A stretch of DNA of 64,000 nt from Brenneria goodwinii. GTDB lineage: Bacteria > Pseudomonadota > Gammaproteobacteria > Enterobacterales > Enterobacteriaceae. The stretch is taken from assembly GCF_002291445.1 (NCBI RefSeq), contig NZ_CP014137.1:2046001-2110000 (forward strand), given 5' to 3'. The translations under genes were made by a program, and so were the position numbers. This document shows, piece after piece, positions 17,625-26,513 of this stretch. Below the pieces are notes generated by a model, which worked only from the letters and a program-made list of their open reading frames with translations, ran no database searches and was not told the DNA's origin. Each line of letters begins with the position of its first letter. Position 1 is the first letter of the stretch.

Positions 17625-17803
17625 TGTGTGATCTCGTCAGCCCCTAATTTACGCGCTTCATGCTCAAGCAACACCGGAATACCGTCACGCACCGGATAAG
17701 CCAGACCATCGACCTTGCATATCAGTTCCAGTTTTTCTTTATTAAAGTACAGTCGTCCGTTACATACGGGACAAGCAACAATTTCAAGCAAACGGTGATC
17801 CAT
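17621..17803 (-). CDS. ycaR: Trm112-family small protein YcaR
   Basis: A 60-residue protein of the UPF0434/Trm112 family. It has MDHRLLEIVACPVCNGRLYF with one CxxC; the second pair seen in eukaryotic Trm112 zinc ribbons is replaced around ELICKVDGLAYPVRDGIPVLL. Its function in enterobacteria is not established. It is translationally coupled to kdsB by a 4-base overlap. In E. coli ycaQ lies between lpxK and ycaR; here only 142 bases separate lpxK from ycaR and ycaQ is missing. Confidence 0.93.
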   Translation of the reverse strand: MDHRLLEIVACPVCNGRLYFNKEKLELICKVDGLAYPVRDGIPVLLEHEARKLGADEITQ

Positions 17804-17945
17804 GCTTCCTCCATTAAGAAGCTAACAAGGTTATATACCCCACATCTTGCAAGCTGTAGCCGTGCTATTCACTCATGCCGCCCGGCCGCGGCCCGAAATC
17901 CATTGGGTATCGTCATAACAATTACGGTCTGTCCCTCTACGCTGG

Positions 17946-18932
17946 CTAATGCTTAACCGACAGCGCTGCCAGCCGGTCAATCAACCGTGCGGCCTGCGGC
18001 TCCGCCAATACCGCATCGACGGGCAGATACCACCAGTTCCGGCTGGCGAATGTCCGGCATTTAACCGCATCCTTTTCCGTCATCAGCAGGGGTTGCCGTT
18101 CATCGGCGGTCAGTTGTTTCAGTTGGTCGGGCTGATAGCTTTGGTGATCGGCAAACGCCACTTCACGTGAAATACTCACGCCGGCGTCACGAAGCGTAGT
18201 AAAAAAACGCTGAGGGTAACCAATGCCCGCCATCGCCACCACATTTTGTAACCGACTTACCGGACGTTTTTCTCCAGAGAGCAGATTAATCGCCATTCCT
18301 GACGTCAAATGCATCGCGATCTCTCCGGCTTGGGCGGTTCCGCCATTCACGATAACCGCATCCACCGAGCGCAACCGGCTTTCCCGTTCACGCATTGGAC
18401 CGGCCGGCAACCACCAGCCGTTGCCAAAGCGCCGGATGCCATCCACCACAACCAGCTCAATATCACGGGCCAAGGCATAATGCTGTAATCCGTCATCGGT
18501 GATCACCATATCCAACGGATAACGCGCCAGCAATGCTTCCACCGCCAGACGCCGCTGAGGGGCAACGGCGACCGGCGCGCCGGTACGCTGATAAATCAGT
18601 ACCGGTTCGTCGCCCGCCTGTGCCGTGGTTACATCGTCATCAACCAGCAACGGGTAATGTTGCGCTTTGCCGCCGTAACCGCGGGAAACCACGCCCACCC
18701 GGTATCCTTTACGCTGTAGCTGTTCTACCAGCCAGATAACAACCGGGGTTTTACCGTTGCCGCCCGCCGTCAGGTTCCCCACCACAATAACCGGCACTGG
18801 CGCCCGCCAGCTTTTGCGCCATCCCCGGCGGTAACTCTGGCGTATCAGAAAAGTGATAAACCCGTATAACACCGACAACGGGACCAGTAGCCAATAAAGC
18901 GGCGAGCGCCCCGACCAGATGCGTTCAATCAT
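17946..18932 (-). CDS. lpxK: Tetraacyldisaccharide 4'-kinase
   Basis: Inner-membrane kinase that phosphorylates the 4' position of the lipid A precursor to give lipid IVA. It has 328 residues, the E. coli length. An N-terminal membrane helix (about 11-32) precedes the P-loop GNLTAGGNGKTP at 52-63. Later motifs are VVSRGYGGK, VITDDGLQHYALARDIE and LLMTEKDAVKC. The start codon overlaps the msbA stop by 4 bases; MsbA flips the product of this pathway. Confidence 0.97.
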   Translation of the reverse strand: MIERIWSGRSPLYWLLVPLSVLYGFITFLIRQSYRRGWRKSWRAPVPVIVVGNLTAGGNGKTPVVIWLVEQLQRKGYRVGVVSRGYGGKAQHYPLLVDDDVTTAQAGDEPVLIYQRTGAPVAVAPQRRLAVEALLARYPLDMVITDDGLQHYALARDIELVVVDGIRRFGNGWWLPAGPMRERESRLRSVDAVIVNGGTAQAGEIAMHLTSGMAINLLSGEKRPVSRLQNVVAMAGIGYPQRFFTTLRDAGVSISREVAFADHQSYQPDQLKQLTADERQPLLMTEKDAVKCRTFASRNWWYLPVDAVLAEPQAARLIDRLAALSVKH

Positions 18933-20677
18933 TCGCCAAACTGCATTTTGTGTAATTGGGCATAGGCGCCATTCTTCGCCAGCAGCTCGGAATGCTCGCC
19001 GCGTTCGATAATGCGCCCATCTTCAACAACCAGTATTTCGTCCGCTTTTTCAATGGTGGATAAGCGGTGCGCAATCACCAACGCGGTACGATCTCTTTGC
19101 AGTTCGTCCAGAGCGGATTGAATGGCCCGCTCCGATTCCGTATCCAGCGCGGAGGTGGCTTCATCCAACACCAGGATAGGACAATCACGCAATAATGCAC
19201 GCGCGATGGCGACACGCTGACGCTGCCCGCCGGAAAGCAGGACGCCGTTTTCGCCAATCATGGTATCCAGCCCGTGTTCCATCGTACTGATGAAGTCCAT
19301 GGCGTGCGCCATTTTAGCCGCCCGCTCAATCTCTTCACGGCTATAGCGATCGTTGCAGGCATAGGCGATATTATTGGCTATCGTGTCATTAAACAGGTGC
19401 ACATTCTGTGACACCAACGCAACCTGGTTACGCAAAGACGCCAGCGTATATTCGCGCAGATCGTGCCCATCCAACAGAATTTCGCCAGATTGGATATCAT
19501 AGAAACGGGTGATCAAACTAGCGATAGTCGATTTACCCGATCCTGAACGACCAACCAGCGCGACGGTTTTACCCGGTGGAATATGCAAGCTGACATTTTT
19601 CAACGCCAGGTTATCTCTACCCGTATAGGCAAAATTGACATTGCGGAATTCCAGATCGCCCTTGGCGCGCGCCAGCTCCAGCTTGCCGGTATCTTTTTCC
19701 TGCTCCATATCCAGAATGGCAAACAGCGTCTGACAGGCCGCCATCCCGCGCTGGAACTGAGCATTGACGTTAGTCAACGACTTGAGCGGGCGCATCAGCG
19801 CAATCATTGATGAGAAGACAACCGTAATCGTCCCGGCCGTCAAGGTTTCCATCACGCTTGGAAAGCTGGCGGCATACAAAACAAAGGCCAGCGCCAGCGA
19901 AGCGATCAACTGGATGATAGGATCGGAAATGGAAGCGGTGGACACCAGCTTCATGCCCTGGCGCCGCATGCGGTTACTGACTTTATTAAAGCGCTGGGCC
20001 TCAACATCCTGACCGCCGAAAATCAATACCTCTTTATGGCCTTTTAGCATTTGCTCCGCGCTGGTGGTGACCAGCCCCATCGTATCCTGCATATTCTTAC
20101 TAATATTACGGAAACGTTTGGAGACAACCCGGATAGCCACTGACACAATCGGCGCAATGACAATCAGGATGATCGATAACTGCCAACTGTAATAGAACAT
20201 CAGAATGAAGAGGCCGATGATGGATGCCCCTTCTCTGACAACCGTAATCAAAGCGTTTGACGACGACGCGGCGACCTGCTCGGAATCGTAAGTAATGCGG
20301 GACAATAGCGTCCCGGTTGATTGTTGGTCAAAAAAACTAACCGGCATTCCCATAATGTGGTTAAACAGCCGACGACGCATCCCCATAACCACTTTTCCGG
20401 ATACCCAGGCCACACAGTAGCTGGAAACGAAACCGGATGCGCCGCGCATCAGCATCAATCCAATGACCACGAGCGGCATCCACAGCAAAACAGAACGATC
20501 GGTTTTACCAAACCCCTCATCAAGTAACGGCTTGAGGAGAGACAACATCAACGTATCGCCAGCCGCATTAACGACCAGCGCGATCGCGGCCACAATTAGC
20601 CCCGCTTTAAAGGGAGAGATCATCGGCCATAGGCGACGAAACGTCTGCCAGGTGGAGAGATCTTTATCATTCAGCAT
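18929..20677 (-). CDS. msbA: Lipid A export ABC transporter MsbA
   Basis: Homodimeric ABC exporter that flips core-lipid A across the inner membrane. From 20677 (MLNDKDLSTWQTFRRLWP) it has 582 residues, identical to E. coli. An in-frame extension to 20722 is not family-like. Six membrane segments occupy residues 1-310. The nucleotide-binding domain has Walker A GRSGSGKST, Q-loop VSQNVHLFNDT, signature LSGGQRQRVAIARALL, Walker B ILVLDEATSALD and the switch His in VIAHRLST. It forms a unit with lpxK (4-base overlap) and lies 37 bases after comEC. Confidence 0.98.
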   Translation of the reverse strand: MLNDKDLSTWQTFRRLWPMISPFKAGLIVAAIALVVNAAGDTLMLSLLKPLLDEGFGKTDRSVLLWMPLVVIGLMLMRGASGFVSSYCVAWVSGKVVMGMRRRLFNHIMGMPVSFFDQQSTGTLLSRITYDSEQVAASSSNALITVVREGASIIGLFILMFYYSWQLSIILIVIAPIVSVAIRVVSKRFRNISKNMQDTMGLVTTSAEQMLKGHKEVLIFGGQDVEAQRFNKVSNRMRRQGMKLVSTASISDPIIQLIASLALAFVLYAASFPSVMETLTAGTITVVFSSMIALMRPLKSLTNVNAQFQRGMAACQTLFAILDMEQEKDTGKLELARAKGDLEFRNVNFAYTGRDNLALKNVSLHIPPGKTVALVGRSGSGKSTIASLITRFYDIQSGEILLDGHDLREYTLASLRNQVALVSQNVHLFNDTIANNIAYACNDRYSREEIERAAKMAHAMDFISTMEHGLDTMIGENGVLLSGGQRQRVAIARALLRDCPILVLDEATSALDTESERAIQSALDELQRDRTALVIAHRLSTIEKADEILVVEDGRIIERGEHSELLAKNGAYAQLHKMQFGE

Positions 20678-20714
20678 GCAATAAACCTGAGCCCATAAGA
20701 AATAGCCGCCTATT

Positions 20715-22994
20715 TTACTCATTATACCGCTTTACGCCAAACCACTGATGATACCAACGGGGCGATAATTGCTCTCTGAAGCGTAATACCTGCCATGAGT
20801 CGTTGAAAAAACGTACGCTTAATTGTCCTGACGTCGCGGTATCAAGCCACTCATAACCATACTGGCGATAACGAGCCACAATTTTTGTCGCGGGCAGCCG
20901 CCACGGATTATAACGCGCGCTGGATGATATGATGCGTTGCGCCTTCACCGCACGAATAAAAGGCGGAGAAGACGAACTGCCGCTGCCATGATGGGGAATT
21001 TGTAACAAATCCGCCGTCAGCGCATTTCTCTGCCAGCGGACCAGTCTTTGCTCCGCATCTGACTCAATATCGCCGGTCAACAACACGCGGTAGTTGCCAC
21101 CATCAATGCGAACCACGCAGGAATCGCTATTCTCGGCCCTATTCACCTGAGCGGCCGGCCACAAAACCGTAAAGGACAATCCCTGCCAGAACCACCGCTC
21201 GCCCCGCCGGCAAGGCCGGTGATCCGGTTGTGTAAATGGACTGAAAATTTCCGCCGCCGGATAAGCGGATTTCAATACCGCCAATCCGCCGATATGATCC
21301 ATATGGCTATGACTTAAAATAATTTTTTCCACAGCCAAACCACGCCAGCGCAGGTAGGGCAATATCTCTTTTGTCGCCATATCGCCGGTGTCCCAGCGGT
21401 TTCCCGTGTCATACAAGACGGCTTTCCCGTTGCGCTCGATCACCACAGCGAGCCCATGCCCCACATCCAGCATATCGACCCGCCAGTTCGGCTGTTCGTT
21501 TTTCATCCGCGACATCACAAGAAGAATGATTAAGCTGACAAGGCTGGCGGGATAATAGCGCCACCACGCGAAACGCCAGATCACAACGCATAACCAACCG
21601 GCAATGCTGCCGGCCAGCAGAGAATCCTCGAGATCGACCCAGCCGGTCTGCATCATTGTCAGGGGAGTAAACACCGCCCTCAACGACATATCGGCTAACC
21701 ACCACAGCCAATAATCCAGATCGGTGACGTACATAGTGGGCAACGCCAGAAGAACCAGAGGCGTGGTAATAAATGAGACGACAGGTATCGCCCATAGATT
21801 TGCCGGCAAAGACGTCAGGCTGAAACCGTGAAACATGCCGACTTGCAACGGCATCAACAACAGCGTCATTCCCATCTGCAAATGCAGCCAGCGTAACCAG
21901 CACCAATAAATACCGTGTTGGCAACGTTGCGGTAAGGGCGCCCATTGAAACCAGAAAATCAGTGAGGCCACGGCAAGGCAAGAAAGCCAGAAACTGTCGG
22001 ACAGCACGCTGAGCGGATCAAAGACTAAAATGAGCGCGATACACCACAGCCACACCTGCCATGGCGAACATATCACCCCTTTTGTTCTCAGCAGGATCCA
22101 CACGCTAAGCGCCAACGCCGCTCTTACCGCGGGCGGATTGCCGCCAGCGAGCCAGACATACGCCCATGACACCAATCCGCTGACGAATAACGGGAAACAA
22201 TAGCCAATGTTATGAACGGGCAAAAAATATTGCACGGCCCTTGCAACGCCCCAGCCGAATAACGCAGCAAGGGCGATATGCAGCCCGGAAATCGCCATCA
22301 AATGCATGGTGCCGGTTTTCTGCAACGTCATTTTTGTTTCAGCGTTCACCGTTTTCATTTCACCGAACGCCAGCGCCAGCAAAATAGCGCGCCACGGCAG
22401 CGACATTATCCGCTGTTCGGCATGAGAAATAATACGCTGACGCAGATCGCAGGATGCGTCTATGACCTGGGCTGCCGTTATTCGTCCTGATAGCGGCTGG
22501 CGTTTCGCAACCGCCCAGCGCTGGCTGTCGAATCCCCCTTGATTAAGGCGGCTGTGCACCGGACGGAAATTGGCGGCGATCCGCCAACGTTGCCCGCCGC
22601 ACCAGTTTTGCATATCAGGCGGCAGCATCACCTGAGCATACAGCGGAGGATATACCCAGCGACGGCCTATTTTCTCCAATCGGACAATCGCCCAGGGTTC
22701 GTCAACCCCGGCGAAGCGTATGCTGTTAATCGTCGCCACCGCAGTAACGGCACGCTGAGTAACCTGTTCGATTTGTTGCAGCAGCGCCTGCGCCGTTAGT
22801 CCTGACCAACAAAAAACGAACAGCACGATGGCCATGAATCGCAACGCGCAATGGCGGGCTTTCATCCCTATCATTACCGACAACGCTATCCCGCCCCATA
22901 GCATTATTTGCGGCGGAATATGCGGCAACATCAACAGCGGCAGGATACCAAGGATCGCAGCAATGGCGAGGGTGCTTACGGATATTCGGTTCAT
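20715..22994 (-). CDS. comEC: ComEC/Rec2 DNA-uptake channel protein (YcaI)
   Basis: Polytopic inner-membrane protein for transport of single-stranded DNA during natural transformation, or nutritional DNA uptake in E. coli. It has 759 residues (E. coli YcaI 754). Domains in order: N-terminal membrane segments and DUF4131 (about 1-190), competence domain starting KTGTMHLMAISGLHIALAA (about 229-247), and a C-terminal metallo-beta-lactamase domain with HVGHGL-like DVGHGLAVVIERNG, ILSHSHMDHIGG, and LLTGDIESDAEQRL. The frame is full length with no disruption, so the channel should be intact. Confidence 0.95.
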   Translation of the reverse strand: MNRISVSTLAIAAILGILPLLMLPHIPPQIMLWGGIALSVMIGMKARHCALRFMAIVLFVFCWSGLTAQALLQQIEQVTQRAVTAVATINSIRFAGVDEPWAIVRLEKIGRRWVYPPLYAQVMLPPDMQNWCGGQRWRIAANFRPVHSRLNQGGFDSQRWAVAKRQPLSGRITAAQVIDASCDLRQRIISHAEQRIMSLPWRAILLALAFGEMKTVNAETKMTLQKTGTMHLMAISGLHIALAALFGWGVARAVQYFLPVHNIGYCFPLFVSGLVSWAYVWLAGGNPPAVRAALALSVWILLRTKGVICSPWQVWLWCIALILVFDPLSVLSDSFWLSCLAVASLIFWFQWAPLPQRCQHGIYWCWLRWLHLQMGMTLLLMPLQVGMFHGFSLTSLPANLWAIPVVSFITTPLVLLALPTMYVTDLDYWLWWLADMSLRAVFTPLTMMQTGWVDLEDSLLAGSIAGWLCVVIWRFAWWRYYPASLVSLIILLVMSRMKNEQPNWRVDMLDVGHGLAVVIERNGKAVLYDTGNRWDTGDMATKEILPYLRWRGLAVEKIILSHSHMDHIGGLAVLKSAYPAAEIFSPFTQPDHRPCRRGERWFWQGLSFTVLWPAAQVNRAENSDSCVVRIDGGNYRVLLTGDIESDAEQRLVRWQRNALTADLLQIPHHGSGSSSSPPFIRAVKAQRIISSSARYNPWRLPATKIVARYRQYGYEWLDTATSGQLSVRFFNDSWQVLRFREQLSPRWYHQWFGVKRYNE

Positions 22995-23363
22995 CGTCCG
23001 GCCACGTTGAGGAACGGCGGTTCGGCCATTTCAGGGTTTCAGGAAGACGAATCTTGTAACATCACAGGCATTCAGCGCAGTGCAAAAATCCATTGCTGAG
23101 AGGCGGCGCGCAACCAATATTATCCATTGCAACAATGCCCCAGGCGCATGCGGGGAGCGTCCCATTGCGCATAGATAGCGATAGACGGCAGGCATAGTAA
23201 TACAGCAGCGATCCGCCTCATAAACAGGGAAAACATCATGGAGGGGAAGATAGTAAAAACTCGTCTTGATAGAAAATGGTTTAGGGGCGACAACAAAAAG
23301 GGATCGCGAATGCGATCCCTGACAGATTGGATACAGCGACAGCAGCGATGTTCGCTGCTGCGG
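22995..23363. other. comEC-tmaR intergenic region and junction
   Basis: 369 bases with no supported gene. In E. coli the gene upstream of ycaI is ihfB; here the sequence beyond comEC leads to tmaR, so one end of the rearranged block lies here. It contains the tmaR terminator and a second hairpin directly after the tmaR stop (CAGCAGCGA 23340-23348 with TCGCTGCTG 23352-23360). No repeat, tRNA or integrase remnant marks the junction. Confidence 0.6.
23296..23320 (-). terminator. Terminator of tmaR (and upstream transport genes)
   Basis: Stem AGGGATCGC (23299-23307) with GCGATCCCT (23312-23320), GAAT loop; the minus strand then runs into TTTTTGTTG. It lies about 45 bases after the tmaR stop, with another 9-bp hairpin between. 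Confidence 0.85.
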
Positions 23364-23681
23364 TTATTTCACTTCACCCATCGCTTTCAATTTCTTGGAC
23401 AATTCACGACGTTCTTTCGACAGGTCGGCATTCTTAATGATGTAATCGTCAACGCGATCTTCATAGTCGCTGCGCATACTGGCGATGATCCCCTGAATAT
23501 CTTCAATGCTCATACCCGGCTTGATATAGTCGCTCAGGTTATCAAGCAGTAAAACACGCTTCTGGTTATCACGAATTTTCTTTTCGTTATCAATAATTTC
23601 TCGCTGCAGTTTATTTTTACGACGGAACATACGAACAAACTCCAGTACATCCTGGAAACAAGGCTTAGTATCCTTATCCAT
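23364..23681 (-). CDS. tmaR: PTS polar-localisation regulator TmaR (DUF496, YeeX)
   Basis: A small coiled-coil protein (105 residues). In E. coli TmaR forms polar clusters and sequesters PTS enzyme I. The DUF496 core is almost identical to E. coli: FQDVLEFVRMFRRKNKLQRE, EKKIRDNQKRVLLLDNLSDY, and SKERRELSKKLKAMGE. The start at 23681 (MDKDTKPCFQ) matches the family; the frame extends upstream without support. In E. coli this gene sits in the sbcB-his neighbourhood, so it marks one edge of that block here. Confidence 0.94.
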   Translation of the reverse strand: MDKDTKPCFQDVLEFVRMFRRKNKLQREIIDNEKKIRDNQKRVLLLDNLSDYIKPGMSIEDIQGIIASMRSDYEDRVDDYIIKNADLSKERRELSKKLKAMGEVK

Positions 23682-23780
23682 TTTTCTACCCTTACTTAAG
23701 TCATACACAGATTCTTCTATAACGCTAACCATACAGGTTAGCAGCTATCTGCGACAAGATGGATTTTCGGAATCCGGTAA

Positions 23781-24539
23781 TTATCGATAATACACGGCAA
23801 TACGCTGATTATGAATCTTTTCAATGGCGACCTCGGTGTCGAAAATATCTTCAAGCACCTCGGGAACCATGATTTCTTCCGGCGTGCCATTATAGATAAT
23901 CCGTCCCTGGCGCATGGCGATAATGTAGTCGGAATAGGTAGAAGCGAAATTGATATCGTGGATAACCAGGACGATGGTTTTTTTCAACTCATCCGCGGCG
24001 CGGCGAATCTGTTTCATCATGGCCACCGCGTGCTTCATGTCCAGATTATTGAGCGGTTCATCCAGCAGCACATATTCCGTATCCTGACACAAGACCATGG
24101 CGACATAAGCTCGTTGCCGCTGCCCGCCGGACAACTCGTCAAGAAAACGATCTCTGAATTCGGTCAGATTGAGAAATGCCATCGCCGCTTCAATGCGCGC
24201 GCGATCGTCAGCATTTAAGCGGCCTTTGGTATAGGGATAACGGCCGAATCCCACCAGTTCGGCAACGGTTAACCGGCTGGTAAACTGATTCTCTTGCCGT
24301 AACACAGACAGGCAGGTCGCCAGTTTATCGCTGGGCGTCGTCGTCACGTCCATTCCGTTGACGCTAACCTGGCCCCGATCGGCATCCAGCAATCGGCTGA
24401 TGATTGACAAGAGCGTCGATTTCCCAGCGCCGTTGGGGCCGATAATTGAGGTAACTCCCCCTCTGGGAATGGTGGCCGTGACGTTTTGCAAAACCGCCAC
24501 ATTATTGTAAGTTTTAGTTACATCACCGATTTCAATCAC
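23781..24539 (-). CDS. Siderophore ABC transporter, ATP-binding subunit (VctC/CeuD/YclP type)
   Basis: ATPase of a ferric-siderophore importer, 252 residues. Walker A GPNGAGKST lies at 34-42, the Q-loop is in SVLRQENQF, the signature is ELSGGQRQRAYVAMVL, Walker B is YVLLDEPLNNLD, and the switch His is in VLVIHDINFAS. The C-terminal segment DIFDTEVAIEKIHNQRIAVYY is typical of the YclP/VctC/FatE group. It is the last gene of a four-gene unit (binding protein, two permeases, ATPase) and overlaps the upstream permease by 4 bases. Confidence 0.93.
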   Translation of the reverse strand: MIEIGDVTKTYNNVAVLQNVTATIPRGGVTSIIGPNGAGKSTLLSIISRLLDADRGQVSVNGMDVTTTPSDKLATCLSVLRQENQFTSRLTVAELVGFGRYPYTKGRLNADDRARIEAAMAFLNLTEFRDRFLDELSGGQRQRAYVAMVLCQDTEYVLLDEPLNNLDMKHAVAMMKQIRRAADELKKTIVLVIHDINFASTYSDYIIAMRQGRIIYNGTPEEIMVPEVLEDIFDTEVAIEKIHNQRIAVYYR

Positions 24540-25543
24540 AGGGAAACCTTCCTAAGTAACAACAAAATAAACAGTGAACCGCCGATAAATTCAATGACCA
24601 CGGACAACGCGCCGGACATCCCCAACAGATGTTCAAGAATCAACTGTCCGCCGACCAGTGAGATAACCCCCAGCAGAAACGCGGCCGGCAGCAGAAAACG
24701 GTGTTGGCTGGAACCGATAATCAAATACGCCAGATTGGCCACCATGAAGCCCAAAAAGGTCAATGGCCCGACCAACGCCGTCGAAACCGACACTAATACG
24801 GAAACCAACAGCAGAATCACCGTTACGCTACGTTTGTAATCCATGCCCAGATTAATCGCGCTATTACGTCCCAGCGCCAACACATCGAAGCGGAAACGCA
24901 TTCGCCAAATCACGATACCGATAATCACCGAGATCACCGCCGCCAGCCCAATCAACTCGGGAGCGGCGCGGGTAAAGGTGGCGAACATTCGCCCCTGCAA
25001 AATAGCGAATTCATTGGGATCCAGTAACCGTTGCATCAGGTTGGCGATACTACGGAACAACGTTCCGCAGATAATGCCCACCAATAAAACCAGGTGCAAA
25101 TTGTTGCGGTTGCCGGTGAACAGCCAGCGATAAAGAACCGCGGAAAACAGCACCATCAACAGCGTTTCAAAGAAAAATTTCCCCTGAACGCCCAATGCGG
25201 GAATACCCTGTGGACCAAAAACGAAAATAAATGAGGTTTGAATTAAAACAAACAGCGCCTCAAATCCCATAATGGAGGGGGTCAGGATTCGGTTATTGGT
25301 CACCGTCTGAAACAGCACGGTCGATGCGCTGGCGGCAAACGCCACCAACAGCATGGTAATAAGCATCAATCCACGATGCGTTAGGATATAACGCAAGTTA
25401 CTGCCAAGATTGATGGTCATAAATATCACCATCACGCCCAGCGACAAGACGCCAAGCAGCAACAACCGGCGAGGCGAAGACAACCCACGCCGTTTGGCAT
25501 GGGTTACGGATGGCGTTACCGAATTAGCTTTATTAACTGACAT
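24536..25543 (-). CDS. Siderophore ABC transporter permease 2 (VctG/CeuC/YclO type)
   Basis: Polytopic permease of the FecCD family, 335 residues with about nine hydrophobic segments. Recognisable segments are TVTNNRILTPSIMGFEALFV, LGRNSAINLGMDYKR and LVGPLTFLGFMVANLAYLI. The last contains the EAA-like coupling region. The N-terminal 25 residues before the first helix are basic and Ser-rich. It overlaps the first permease by 11 bases and the ATPase gene by 4, so expression is coupled. Confidence 0.92.
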   Translation of the reverse strand: MSVNKANSVTPSVTHAKRRGLSSPRRLLLLGVLSLGVMVIFMTINLGSNLRYILTHRGLMLITMLLVAFAASASTVLFQTVTNNRILTPSIMGFEALFVLIQTSFIFVFGPQGIPALGVQGKFFFETLLMVLFSAVLYRWLFTGNRNNLHLVLLVGIICGTLFRSIANLMQRLLDPNEFAILQGRMFATFTRAAPELIGLAAVISVIIGIVIWRMRFRFDVLALGRNSAINLGMDYKRSVTVILLLVSVLVSVSTALVGPLTFLGFMVANLAYLIIGSSQHRFLLPAAFLLGVISLVGGQLILEHLLGMSGALSVVIEFIGGSLFILLLLRKVSL

Positions 25544-26504
25544 GACGTTTTTTATTTAACAGCAGAAGAAGAAAAACGATAGCCCCGATAACACCCAGGA
25601 TGACGCTGACCGGTATCTCAAAAGGATACCGGATTATCCGGCCAACGATGTCACACAGTAAGACTAACCCACCGCCCAGCAGACAAACCCACGGAATGGT
25701 TCGGCGTACATTATCGCCCATCAACATGCTGATAAGATTGGGCACAATAAGGCCAAGGAAAGGCAGCGCTCCCGCCACCACCACCACCACGCCGCTGACG
25801 ACGGCCACTATCGCCAGTCCCATCAGCATAACCTGCCGATAGTTGAGTCCGACATTAACCGAAAACTCACGTCCCATACCCGCAACGGTAAAGCGGTCGG
25901 CGATCCAGCAGGCGGCCAGCGTCAGACAACCGACCAGCCACAGCAGCTCATACCGCCCCTGCAAAATGCCGGAAAAATCCCCTGACTCCCAACTGCCGAG
26001 CGCCTGCAACAGATCGTAATACATGGCGCCGAACGTGGTGATCGCGCTGATAACCGCGCCAAGCATAATGCCCACCAGCGGCACCACCAATGCGGATTTC
26101 AATACAATCCGTCTCAGCAATAGCATGAACAAAAGCGTGCCGCCCATCGCAAACAGACTGGCGACAATCATTTTGACAAACACCGGGGCGGAAGGCGCCA
26201 GCACCATCATGACCAGCAGGCCCAATCCCGCGGACTGGGTCGTCCCGGCCAATGACGGCTCCACAAACCGGTTTTGGGTCAACAGTTGCATGATCAAGCC
26301 GGCCACACTCATGGCGCTTCCCGCCAAAAGCAGAGCCAGCGTGCGCGGCACTCGGCTGATAAAGAAAATATCGCGCATGGACTGATCGGTCCAGACTGCC
26401 TGCATACTCACTCTGCCAGCCCCCAAAAAGAGGCTGGCAACGATCATGGCAAGCAGCAGAATGATACCAAGCGCAAAGTAGAGAGGTTTCATTGTTCCTG
26501 CCAC
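25533..26504 (-). CDS. Siderophore ABC transporter permease 1 (VctD/CeuB/YclN type)
   Basis: FecCD-family permease, 323 residues. Markers are RVPRTLALLLAGSAMSVAGL, MQLLTQNRFVEPSLAGTTQS, and ALPFLGLIVPNLISMLMGDN, followed by RYPFEIPVSVILGVIGA. It forms the membrane heterodimer with the neighbouring permease. It is 9 bases from the binding-protein gene. Order binding protein-permease-permease-ATPase is that of the Vibrio vctPDGC locus. Confidence 0.92.
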   Translation of the reverse strand: MAGTMKPLYFALGIILLLAMIVASLFLGAGRVSMQAVWTDQSMRDIFFISRVPRTLALLLAGSAMSVAGLIMQLLTQNRFVEPSLAGTTQSAGLGLLVMMVLAPSAPVFVKMIVASLFAMGGTLLFMLLLRRIVLKSALVVPLVGIMLGAVISAITTFGAMYYDLLQALGSWESGDFSGILQGRYELLWLVGCLTLAACWIADRFTVAGMGREFSVNVGLNYRQVMLMGLAIVAVVSGVVVVVAGALPFLGLIVPNLISMLMGDNVRRTIPWVCLLGGGLVLLCDIVGRIIRYPFEIPVSVILGVIGAIVFLLLLLNKKRHVS

Positions 26505-26513
26505 GGTCAGCCG

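Noticed and set aside
21409..21981. 190-codon minus-strand frame overlapping comEC in another frame
   Set aside because: comEC is intact and conserved across this stretch; no independent start signals.
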